From: Bacillota bacterium
GTDB lineage: Bacteria; Bacillota; Clostridia; Christensenellales; Aristaeellaceae
DNA length: 16,897 bases
Assembly (NCBI GenBank): GCA_023411175.1
Contig: JAEYPB010000025.1
Location: 1 to 16,897, forward strand
Reading direction: 5' to 3'
In this document: piece after piece, positions 7,133 to 13,372 of the stretch
Layout: the number at the start of each line of letters is the position of its first letter
Position numbering within the stretch: the first letter of the stretch is position 1
The notes under the pieces: generated by a model
Databases searched by the model: none
What the model saw: the letters and a program-made list of their open reading frames with translations, nothing else
Told to the model about the DNA's origin: nothing
Position numbers and translations under genes: made by a program

Positions 7133-7386
7133 CAGACCATCTGTACCCCCCGCCGTTCCGCAACCGTCCCCGGCAACGCGAGAGAACCTCGGTCGTACCC
7201 TCAAATCGTTCCCGGCGGCGTGTACGGCGGGAACGGATTCCATAGCCGGTGCGCACAGTGGCAGAGGAAACAATTCCTTTCCGTCAGGAAGCCGCCCGAA
7301 CCCCGCAGGGAAGCAAGCTTCCGCAGAACCACCGTCTTCACGCGATGAATAGTCCGAAGGAATTTTCATCGCAAGCGCGAAGCGCT
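7107..7386 (-). repeat. Structured intergenic repeat, copy A
   Basis: Fills the gap between the DUF47 stop (7390) and the argS promoter. Read on the minus strand it holds an AGCGC/GCGCT mini-hairpin (7374-7386), then a GCGATGAA...TTCATCGC hairpin (7342-7372) with an inner TCC/GGA pair and the string CCTTCGG. Next come a GTTCCC...GGGAAC dyad containing CCGTTCCCGCCGTACACGCC (7217-7236), the word ATGGTCTG (7133-7140) and the terminal UUCG hairpin. The same elements in the same order recur at 11933-12226. The reading frame through it (MKIPSDYS...) has no ribosome binding site, and I treat it as spurious. Confidence 0.65.
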
Positions 7387-7389
7387 GAT

Positions 7390-8013
7390 TTAGGTATTCT
7401 TCATCACGATCTCTTCCACCGCGTCGGCGACGTGTTCGCACTCGTCGCAGCACTTTTCGAGGAAGTTGTAGATGTCCTTCCATACGCCGATGGAAACGGC
7501 GTCCTTTTCCGTCAGGTACAGGTTCCGCATCGCCTCCAGGTGCAGTTTGTCGCCGACCTCTTCCAAGCGGTTGACCTCGATGATGCGCTTTTTCATGTCG
7601 TTGGCCTTGCGCAGGTGGTGGAAGTCCTTCAGCAGCGCCACCAGTTCCTTGGTGCAGGTGGTGATGATGTTGGTAAGGCCCGCGACATCTTCCCGGCAGG
7701 AAGTGACGCCATACATGTACATGGATACCAGGACATCTTCAATGGAGTCGATCAGGTCGTCCAGGATGGCGGCCAGCCGATTGATGTCCTCCCGGTCGAT
7801 GGGCGGTAGGAACTCCGCGACCAGGTGCTCGGTCATCTCGTGCTTTTTCATGTCGCCACTGTGCTCGATGGCGTGCATCTGCTCCATCACAGTCTTCAGG
7901 CGGTCGGGGTTAAAGTCCTCCAGCGTCTGCTCCAGCAGCTTCGCGCCGTCGCGGGCGCACTCCATCATTTCGATAAAGAACCTAAAATAGTCAAATCCTC
8001 CGCGCTTGCCCAC
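7390..8013 (-). CDS. DUF47 / PhoU-like protein, partner of Pit, 207 aa
   Basis: All-helical protein of the DUF47 (PhoU-related) family, typically encoded next to Pit phosphate transporters and thought to control their activity. It opens with GKRGGFDYFRFFIEM, the usual family start, and continues as long amphipathic helices rich in acidic and His residues (EHSGDMKKHEMTEHL; CCDECEHVADAVEEIV), as in metal-binding PhoU-like folds. The length of about 205-210 aa is standard. I place the start at GTG 8013, 9 nt after AGAGG; a GTG two codons earlier (8019) is only 3 nt from that site. It follows pit by 18 nt and should be co-transcribed. The order is pit first, DUF47 second. Confidence 0.9.
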   Translation of the reverse strand: MGKRGGFDYFRFFIEMMECARDGAKLLEQTLEDFNPDRLKTVMEQMHAIEHSGDMKKHEMTEHLVAEFLPPIDREDINRLAAILDDLIDSIEDVLVSMYMYGVTSCREDVAGLTNIITTCTKELVALLKDFHHLRKANDMKKRIIEVNRLEEVGDKLHLEAMRNLYLTEKDAVSIGVWKDIYNFLEKCCDECEHVADAVEEIVMKNT

Positions 8014-8031
8014 TTGCACACACCTCTTAGC

Positions 8032-9084
8032 TTAAAATAGCATCATAAACAGCTTGGCCATGAGAAAGCCCAGCAGGCCACAGCCGGGGAATGTCAAAAA
8101 CCAAGTCAGCACCATTTCGCGCACGATGCTCCAGTTGACCTGCTTCAGGTTCTTCGCGGCGCCCACGCCCATGATCGACGTGGTCTTGGTGTGGGTGGTA
8201 GAGACCGGGATGCCGGTGATCGACGAGATCAGAAGGCAGCCCGCGGCGGCCAGATCCGCCGAAAAGCCCTGATATTTCGAGAGCTTGACCATGTCCATGC
8301 CCACGGCCTTGATGATCCTGTAGCCGCCGATGGATGTGCCGAGGCCCATCACCAGCGCGCACACCACCATCAGCCAGATCGGGATGACGACGGCTTCCGT
8401 CGAAGACACGCCCTTGGTCAGGAACATGCCCAGCAGGAAAACGCTGATAAACTTCTGGCCGTCCTGCGCGCCGTGCATGAAGGCCATCGCCGCCGCGCCG
8501 CCGATCTGCGCCTGCTTAAAGAACTTGTCCGTCTTGCGTTTGTCCATGAAGCGGCAGACCAGCTCAACCAGCTTGACCGTCACCCAGCCCATCGCGAAGC
8601 CCAGCACAGACGAGAGCAGCAGGCCGTAGAGCACCTTGACCCATTCGCCGCCGTTGATGCCGCCCAGGCCGCCCTGCAGCGCGATGGCCGCGCCCGACAG
8701 GCCCGCGATCAGCGCGTGGCTTTCGCTGGTGGGGATGCCGAAGCGCCACGCCGTCACCGCCCACACGACGATCGCAACCAGCGCCGCGCACAGCGCGTAC
8801 AGCGCTTCATGGGTATTGCCGTGGAAATCCACCATTTTAAAAATTGTTTCGGCGACTTTTTGATTGATAAGGGTCATAACCAGAACGCCCAGGAGGTTAA
8901 AGACCGCCGCCATGATGATGGACGGTCCCGGACGCATCGCGCGCGTGGAAACGCAGGTCGCGATGGCGTTGGGGGCGTCGGTCCAGCCGTTGACCAGGAT
9001 GACCGCCAGGGTCAGGAGCGTCGTAATGACCAAGGCGGGCGAACCTGCGAGCTGCCCGAGGAAGTCTGGAAGCGTAAGCTGCAT
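8032..9084 (-). CDS. pit: Inorganic phosphate transporter, Pit family, 350 aa
   Basis: Low-affinity, ion-coupled phosphate permease of the PiT family in the cytoplasmic membrane. The protein is hydrophobic throughout, with about ten membrane segments and the inverted duplicated signature of the family. The first half has NGWTDAPNAIATCVSTRAM (32-50) and GIPTSESHALIAGLSGA; the second half has HGAQDGQKF (about 205-215) and GIPVSTTHTKTTSIMGVG. The Asp and Asn of the GxxDxxN motif expected for transport are present in the first half. The start is ATG at 9084 with a weak GGGGGA about 11 nt upstream. It is first in the pit-DUF47 operon, behind an extended -10 promoter. I see no PhoB-type boxes. Confidence 0.95.
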   Translation of the reverse strand: MQLTLPDFLGQLAGSPALVITTLLTLAVILVNGWTDAPNAIATCVSTRAMRPGPSIIMAAVFNLLGVLVMTLINQKVAETIFKMVDFHGNTHEALYALCAALVAIVVWAVTAWRFGIPTSESHALIAGLSGAAIALQGGLGGINGGEWVKVLYGLLLSSVLGFAMGWVTVKLVELVCRFMDKRKTDKFFKQAQIGGAAAMAFMHGAQDGQKFISVFLLGMFLTKGVSSTEAVVIPIWLMVVCALVMGLGTSIGGYRIIKAVGMDMVKLSKYQGFSADLAAAGCLLISSITGIPVSTTHTKTTSIMGVGAAKNLKQVNWSIVREMVLTWFLTFPGCGLLGFLMAKLFMMLF

Positions 9085-9119
9085 ATGCCAACCAATCCCC
9101 CGTTTGTCAAATCCAATTG

Positions 9120-9128
9120 ATTATACCA
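9120..9128 (-). promoter_or_regulatory. Extended -10 promoter of pit-DUF47
   Basis: Minus-strand TGGTATAAT, 36 nt upstream of the pit ATG; no strong -35. Confidence 0.7.
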
Positions 9129-9302
9129 TACCATTCATCAAGGCAAGATCAGATGCTCGTTAAATCTACATAAACCGCATCAACCGACATATGGCGCGGC
9201 GGAAAAACGCCGAATGCCCGTGCTCCCGCATGTGGCGAATTACGAGGATAGTTTTGGTTTCCAGGCAGAGAAGTATTCTTCCCGTGGGACGCGCCGGACG
9301 GC

Positions 9303-9380
9303 GGATTATGAAGCTTTGACGGCGCATAATTCCGGCAAAAGTGGCAAACCCTACCGGATACGAAAGGGAAGGAGATGGTT
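9303..9380 (+). promoter_or_regulatory. Possible structured leader of the ferritin-like gene
   Basis: The stretch just before the TTG start contains a dyad ATTATG-N14-CATAAT (9305-9310 / 9325-9330) extendable by GG/CC, then GGCAAACC (9343-9350) and CGAAAGGG (9361-9368) that can pair as CCCT/AGGG, then the GGAAGGAG ribosome binding site. This looks like a folded 5' leader, but I cannot match it to a known riboswitch. Further upstream (9129-9302) I see no gene and no convincing promoter. Confidence 0.35.
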
Positions 9381-9382
9381 TC

Positions 9383-10669
9383 TTGAACCCCTTTGAACTC
9401 AAGCCCGCAAAGGTGGAAGACGGTCTTCAGGACTGGGCCGGCATTTACCCCAAGCCCTATGACAAGAATTCAGTGGACCCCTATACCCGCATTCGAATCA
9501 TACTCATGAACGGCATCGAGGCGGAGGAGGTGTTTTTCAAACACCAGTTCCACAGGAATTGCGCAGACAACGACATCCGGCGGGAACTGGCGCTCTCCCG
9601 CCGCGTCGAGCAGCAGCAGCAAAAGCGCATCAACTGGCTCAAGCCGCTCGATGAGACGCAGCTTGAGACCACCATCGGCTACGAGCACGTGGCGGTGGAT
9701 TTGACCGCGTGGCTTGCGCAGAACGAGCCGGATACCTACGTCAAAAAGGCGCTGGATTTCGCGCTCCTCGAGGATTTCGACCACCTGTACCGCTATTCCA
9801 ACCTTTTGGACTTGGACTCGCAGATTCCGGCCCAGCAGATCGTTAAAAGCTACGTGGACATCACGCCGGGGCGGCCAACCATCGCCGAACACCGCCATCC
9901 CTTCGATTCGGTCAAGAACGCGCTGGACTTTAAAAAGGCCGACATTCGCACGAAGCTGAACGCGCTGATCATAACCTCCGGCGAACAGCAGACCATGAAC
10001 TTCTACATGAATCTGGGCAACACCTACTATAATGACCTCGGGCGGCAGTTGTACCTTGAGATCGCGATGATCGAGGAGCAGCACGTATCCCATTACGGTT
10101 CCCTGCTGGACCCGAACGCCACCTGGCTTGAGAACCTGCTCATGCACGAGTACATGGCCTGCTACCTGTACTATTCATTCCTTCAGGACGAGCGGGATCA
10201 GAACGTGAAGGCTATCTGGGACGCGCATTTCCAGATGGAGGTCGCCCACCTCCACAAGGCGGCGGAACTTCTCAAGCGCTACGAGCGCAAGGACTGGAAC
10301 CAGGTGATTCCGGGAGGGAACTTCCCGCGGCTCCTCCAGTTCCATGACACGCGCCCGTACGTTCGTCAGGTGCTCGCGGAGCAAATCCTGCTCACCGCCG
10401 ATCGGGAGAACTACCGGAACGTGCAGGATCTGCCGCCCACCTTCGACTTCTTCGCCTTCCAGAACCGCGTCAACAAGGATGTGAACCGGGTGGCCAGCCA
10501 CGCGGCGGTTCAGGCGCACATCGACCGCTTCCAGGTAGACTACCGGTCGGAATCGCAGCCCAACCCGGTGCCGGCGCTCTCCGACCGAGCGTCGGACAAC
10601 ACCGAAATCGCGCGCAACCCCGCTGCCGGCGCGACGATGAAGGCGCGGCCGGAACCGGTGCGGGTCTAA
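9383..10669 (+). CDS. Large ferritin-like (diiron-type) protein of unknown function, 428 aa
   Basis: Soluble, mostly helical, no signal peptide. It carries repeated carboxylate/histidine helix motifs typical of ferritin/rubrerythrin-like metal sites: Glu101 in IGYEHVAVD, Glu130...His134 in LLEDFDHLYRYSNLL, Glu231/Glu232-x-His234 in MIEEQHVSHYGSLL, Glu256 in MHEYMACYLYY, and Glu286-x2-His289 in MEVAHLHKAAELL. The helices around 130 and 232 resemble each other, hinting at an internal duplication. Typical rubrerythrin domains are about 140-190 aa, so this is unusually long; residues from about 390 on are Pro/Ala-rich and look disordered. The TTG at 9383 is chosen because GGAAGGAG is 8 nt upstream and no in-frame ATG or GTG sits at a suitable distance. 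A role in iron or oxygen handling is inferred only. Confidence 0.8.
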   Translation: MNPFELKPAKVEDGLQDWAGIYPKPYDKNSVDPYTRIRIILMNGIEAEEVFFKHQFHRNCADNDIRRELALSRRVEQQQQKRINWLKPLDETQLETTIGYEHVAVDLTAWLAQNEPDTYVKKALDFALLEDFDHLYRYSNLLDLDSQIPAQQIVKSYVDITPGRPTIAEHRHPFDSVKNALDFKKADIRTKLNALIITSGEQQTMNFYMNLGNTYYNDLGRQLYLEIAMIEEQHVSHYGSLLDPNATWLENLLMHEYMACYLYYSFLQDERDQNVKAIWDAHFQMEVAHLHKAAELLKRYERKDWNQVIPGGNFPRLLQFHDTRPYVRQVLAEQILLTADRENYRNVQDLPPTFDFFAFQNRVNKDVNRVASHAAVQAHIDRFQVDYRSESQPNPVPALSDRASDNTEIARNPAAGATMKARPEPVRV

Positions 10670-10741
10670 GAAAAAAGGCATTTCCTGATATTTTCAAGAT
10701 ATCCAAGCGCCTCAGATTTGCCCCAAACCGACATCTTTTGA

Positions 10742-10770
10742 AAAAGCCCTTCTTGCCGAGGGCTTTTTTT
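10742..10770 (+). terminator. Intrinsic terminator of the ferritin-like gene
   Basis: AAAAGCCCT / AGGGCTTTT stem with an 8-nt loop and a run of seven T, about 75 nt past the stop at 10669. The A-rich left arm would allow two-way activity, but only the plus-strand gene needs it. Confidence 0.9.
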
Positions 10771-10807
10771 GCGGTGGTCTGTATCACCGAAGAAAGTGTC
10801 GAATAGT

Positions 10808-10826
10808 ATGACGTTGGGTACGTCAT
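10808..10826. promoter_or_regulatory. Perfect inverted repeat upstream of the lactonase-like gene
   Basis: ATGACGT, 5-nt spacer, ACGTCAT: a perfect 7-bp dyad 22 nt before the ATG at 10848. It is a candidate operator; no clear -35/-10 pair was found, so the promoter is undefined. Confidence 0.45.
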
Positions 10827-10847
10827 TATTATGCGGGGGATGCGTCT

Positions 10848-11918
10848 ATGCATTGTGATTATGAAAAATGGATGGGCATGGCGTTCGCCATGTCGAATCA
10901 AAGGACAAACAGCGTGAGCGCCTTCACGCGCGATCCGTGCGGCGCGCTGAGTTTTTCTGAAAAAGAGAAGACCGGGGGAGAAGGTACCGGCGAACCTGTT
11001 GTGGATCCCCTGGCCTCCCAGGGATCGCTGGCATCGGCCTGCGGGGGGCGCTTGTTGCTCGCGGTCAACGCCGGAGACAACACGGTTTCGGTCTTTCGCG
11101 TGGAACAAGGGTGCATGACGCTCCGGAGCGTCGTGCCCTCGGGCGGCGTCATGCCAATCAGCATCGCGGTGTACGGGAACCTCGTCTATGTGCTGAACGC
11201 AGGCGATGAATCGGCGGCGGCCACCCTTGCGGGATTCCGGCTGGAAAAGGACGGTTCGCTCGCGCCGATCGGAAGCTGCTCGGTTGCGCTGCCGGGCGAG
11301 GGAGTGCTCGCAAGCGCCGTCCAGCCCGCCTGCGTGGTATTCAGCCCTGATGGAGATTTTCTCGTCGTGAGCCTCCGCGGCGTGAACATTCTGGTCACAT
11401 TCCGCGTAAGCCCGAACGGGATGCTGACAAACCCGGTGTACACGCCCTCGAACGGGGAAGCGCCGTTTGGGATGGCTTTCGCGAGGCGGGACGTGCTGCT
11501 GGTGTCGGAGGCGGGGGCGAACGCGCTTTCCAGCTACTGGATCAAGCATGACGGCGCGCTCCAGGTCATCAGCGGCTCCGTAAAGAGCAATCAGCTTGCC
11601 ACATGCTGGGTTTCGGTCACACCGGACGGGCGCTTCGCTTATACGTCCAACACCGGAACCGGGACGATATCGCTTTACCGCGTCGCATGCGACGGCGGCC
11701 TGACGCTGGTGGAAAGCGTGCCCTCAACGCCGTCGGCGGATGGCGCGCCGATCGACAGCGCCGTCGCTCCCGACGACCGGTATTTCTATGTGCTCAATGG
11801 CGCGCAGGGCTCTATCAGCGCGTTCGTGGTCGGGTGCAACGGGCACCTGACGCTGTTCCAGATCTATGAACACACTTGCCTGCCGGAGATAGGCGCCCAG
11901 GGACTTGTCGTCACATGA
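10848..11918 (+). CDS. Lactonase-family seven-bladed beta-propeller protein (6-phosphogluconolactonase-like), 356 aa
   Basis: Member of the lactonase / 3-carboxymuconate cyclase (Pgl-like) family. The first blade region has AFAMSNQRTNSVSAFTRDPCGAL followed by the family hallmark DPLASQGSL and LLLAVNAGDNTVSVF. Later blades repeat the form VVFSPDGDFLVVSLRGVNILVTFRV, VSVTPDGRFAYTSNTGTGTISLYRV and VAPDDRYFYVLNGAQGSISAF, each a four-strand blade about 45-55 aa long. No signal peptide is visible. Many clostridial members have no proven substrate, so sugar-lactone hydrolysis is a family-level guess. The ATG at 10848 follows GGGGGA about 9 nt upstream. It is monocistronic, preceded by a perfect dyad and followed 15 nt after its stop by repeat copy B. 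Confidence 0.88.
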   Translation: MHCDYEKWMGMAFAMSNQRTNSVSAFTRDPCGALSFSEKEKTGGEGTGEPVVDPLASQGSLASACGGRLLLAVNAGDNTVSVFRVEQGCMTLRSVVPSGGVMPISIAVYGNLVYVLNAGDESAAATLAGFRLEKDGSLAPIGSCSVALPGEGVLASAVQPACVVFSPDGDFLVVSLRGVNILVTFRVSPNGMLTNPVYTPSNGEAPFGMAFARRDVLLVSEAGANALSSYWIKHDGALQVISGSVKSNQLATCWVSVTPDGRFAYTSNTGTGTISLYRVACDGGLTLVESVPSTPSADGAPIDSAVAPDDRYFYVLNGAQGSISAFVVGCNGHLTLFQIYEHTCLPEIGAQGLVVT

Positions 11919-11932
11919 AATAGATTGAAATA

Positions 11933-12226
11933 GCGCAGCAACCCGGATGAGCTTCCGCCCGCCCGGGCTGCTGCGCGCAAGGCATTGAAAAAACCTTCGG
12001 TTTTTCCGATGCAAAGGAAAGAGCCTGCGTGCGCCTGAAATCCTCCGGGATTTCCGGGCGTCGCACTGACCAAAGGTGTGGATAGCGCCACCAGTATGCG
12101 TAATGGTGGCGCTATCCCGTGCCCGGCGTACACGCCGCCGGGCACGATTGAAACCCTACGGGGCTTTTGTTGATGGTCTGAGCGCGGCGACCCGGATGGG
12201 CTTTTGCCCGTCCGGCGTTGCTGCGC
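11933..12226 (+). repeat. Structured intergenic repeat, copy B (five hairpins in 290 nt)
   Basis: Fills the convergent gap between the lactonase-like gene and degV. In order: hairpin a (11933-11976, 14-bp stem with one mismatch); GCATTGAAAAAACCTTCGG hairpin (11982-12012); GAAATCC/GGATTTC with outer GTGC/GCAC pairs (12029-12066); perfect 14-bp dyad (12080-12093 / 12104-12117); perfect 10-bp dyad containing CCGTGCCCGGCGTACACGCC (12118-12127 / 12137-12146); ATGGTCTG (12173-12180); hairpin b (12182-12226). Hairpins a and b are near-identical direct repeats. Small reading frames here have no ribosome binding site. One of these hairpins probably ends transcription of the lactonase-like gene. Confidence 0.7.
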
Positions 12227-12242
12227 GAATTGGGTTTAAGCG

Positions 12243-13106
12243 TCAATGCACCTCGATGGCCGTCTTGGCGCCGGTGCGCTTATACAGAATGCCCAGCGTC
12301 GCGGGGCCGCAGTGGCATGCCACCGTGCAGCCGGCGCGGGTCTCGATGATCTCGTGAAAGGGCACGATGCTTTGGACGAGTGAACGCACCGCCTGAACGG
12401 CCTCGGGGGAGCAGGCCGGGTGCGTGATGAACACGCGGTCGGGGTCGATATCCTCCCGGCCGGTCAGCCTGTCGCGCACATACTTTTCAAGGCAGCGCTC
12501 AAAGCTCCCTCGGTACTTTTTGCCCACTTTCATTTCTCCCCGAACCACCTCGATGCAGGGCTTGATCTGCAAAAGGCGCGCTCCCACCGCCTCCAGGCCG
12601 GAGCAGCGCCCGCCGCGCCGGAGGTAGTCCAGGCTCTCGATGACGAAGCTGGCGTCGACGCGCGGGATCGTTTCGCGGAGCGCGCGGGTGATTTCCTCCG
12701 CCGTTTTGCCGTCCCTGGCCATCTCCGCCGCGTCCATCACCAGATGGCCGCTGCCGCTGGAGAGGTTTTCGGAATCGACGACGTACACGTTGTCAAACCC
12801 TTCCGCGGCCAGACGCGCATTGTTGCAGCAGGCGGAAAAGGAGGCGCCGATGGCGACGTGGACGATGGCGTCGTAATCCTTCGCGTATCGTTCAAACAGC
12901 CGCTCGTAGTCGAATTGATTGACCGCGGCGGTGCGCACCCTGCGCCCTGACGCGACGAAGTTGAACACGTCGGCAGGGGTGACATCCACGCCGTCATGAT
13001 AGGTTTCGTCGTCCGCCAGCGTGTAGAGCGGCGCGAGCGTGACGTTCAGCCTTTCAAGGATTTCCGGCGCGAGGTCACAGGTGCTGTCGGCGGTGATTTT
13101 GACCAT
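12243..13106 (-). CDS. DegV family fatty-acid-binding protein, 287 aa
   Basis: DegV (FakB-like) family: two-domain proteins that hold a fatty acid and, in studied Firmicutes, present it to the kinase FakA for phosphorylation and entry into phospholipid synthesis. Seen here: N-terminal MVKITADSTCDL, the GVDVTPADVF and RTAAVNQFDYERLF segments after the first strand set, VHVAIGASFSACCNNAR with the Ser-rich loop that binds the carboxylate, and DASFVIESLDYLRRGGRCSG opening the second half. The length is typical (280-290 aa). The ATG at 13106 has GAGGG 8 nt upstream; the longer open frame runs through the promoter. No FakA gene is in the window. It shares its upstream region, including a perfect 26-bp palindrome, with the divergent 13373 gene. 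Confidence 0.93.
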   Translation of the reverse strand: MVKITADSTCDLAPEILERLNVTLAPLYTLADDETYHDGVDVTPADVFNFVASGRRVRTAAVNQFDYERLFERYAKDYDAIVHVAIGASFSACCNNARLAAEGFDNVYVVDSENLSSGSGHLVMDAAEMARDGKTAEEITRALRETIPRVDASFVIESLDYLRRGGRCSGLEAVGARLLQIKPCIEVVRGEMKVGKKYRGSFERCLEKYVRDRLTGREDIDPDRVFITHPACSPEAVQAVRSLVQSIVPFHEIIETRAGCTVACHCGPATLGILYKRTGAKTAIEVH

Positions 13107-13207
13107 GTTGCTACCCTCTTGCGCGTCGTTGTGGGCTCGGGGTGCGGCGGCGCTCAAGCGGCCGAAGCGCTTTCGCGCGGGCGCTCCGCCCGATTTTTCC
13201 AGGATAT

Positions 13208-13235
13208 AGTATAGCACGCAATCCCCCGGTTTCAA
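13208..13235 (-). promoter_or_regulatory. Promoter of degV
   Basis: Minus strand: TTGAAA (13230-13235), 16 bp, TATACT (13208-13213) with the TGn extension (TGCTATACT). Confidence 0.65.
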
Positions 13236-13263
13236 CCGGACAGATTGCGCCTTTGTCATAAAA

Positions 13264-13289
13264 ACTGACAGAACGGGCCATCTGTCAGT
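13264..13289. promoter_or_regulatory. 26-bp palindrome between degV and the divergent gene: candidate shared operator
   Basis: ACTGACAGA, 8-nt spacer, TCTGTCAGT: a perfect 9-bp dyad about 30 bp upstream of the degV -35. It is also about 22 bp upstream of a possible -10 (TACAAT, 13312-13317) for the plus-strand gene. Size and symmetry fit a TetR- or MarR-type dimer site. The regulator is unknown. Confidence 0.55.
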
Positions 13290-13372
13290 GGAGCGCGAGG
13301 TGGTTTCATTGTACAATATGCGTGGAAAGTCATTTTTACGCCTGCAACATGGCGGCGCGAGGGAGGAAGGCT

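Noticed and set aside
5373..7352. 659-codon plus-strand frame antisense to argS
   Set aside because: Shadow of argS with biased composition; the opposite strand encodes an intact essential enzyme.
7133..7389. T-box leader or cobalamin riboswitch upstream of argS (GGGTACGACCG and GCCACTGT look suggestive)
   Set aside because: The argS promoter lies downstream of this stretch and the leader from it is only about 24 nt. The T-box core GGTGGNACCGCG and the B12 box are not present, and similar sequence recurs next to unrelated genes.
7040..7483. Small minus-strand frame (MKIPSDYS...) through the pit-argS gap
   Set aside because: No ribosome binding site, no domain, and the DNA underneath is a hairpin repeat found at other loci.
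12076..12357. Small plus-strand frame across repeat copy B and the end of degV
   Set aside because: It runs antisense into degV and follows the hairpin repeat; no ribosome binding site or motif.
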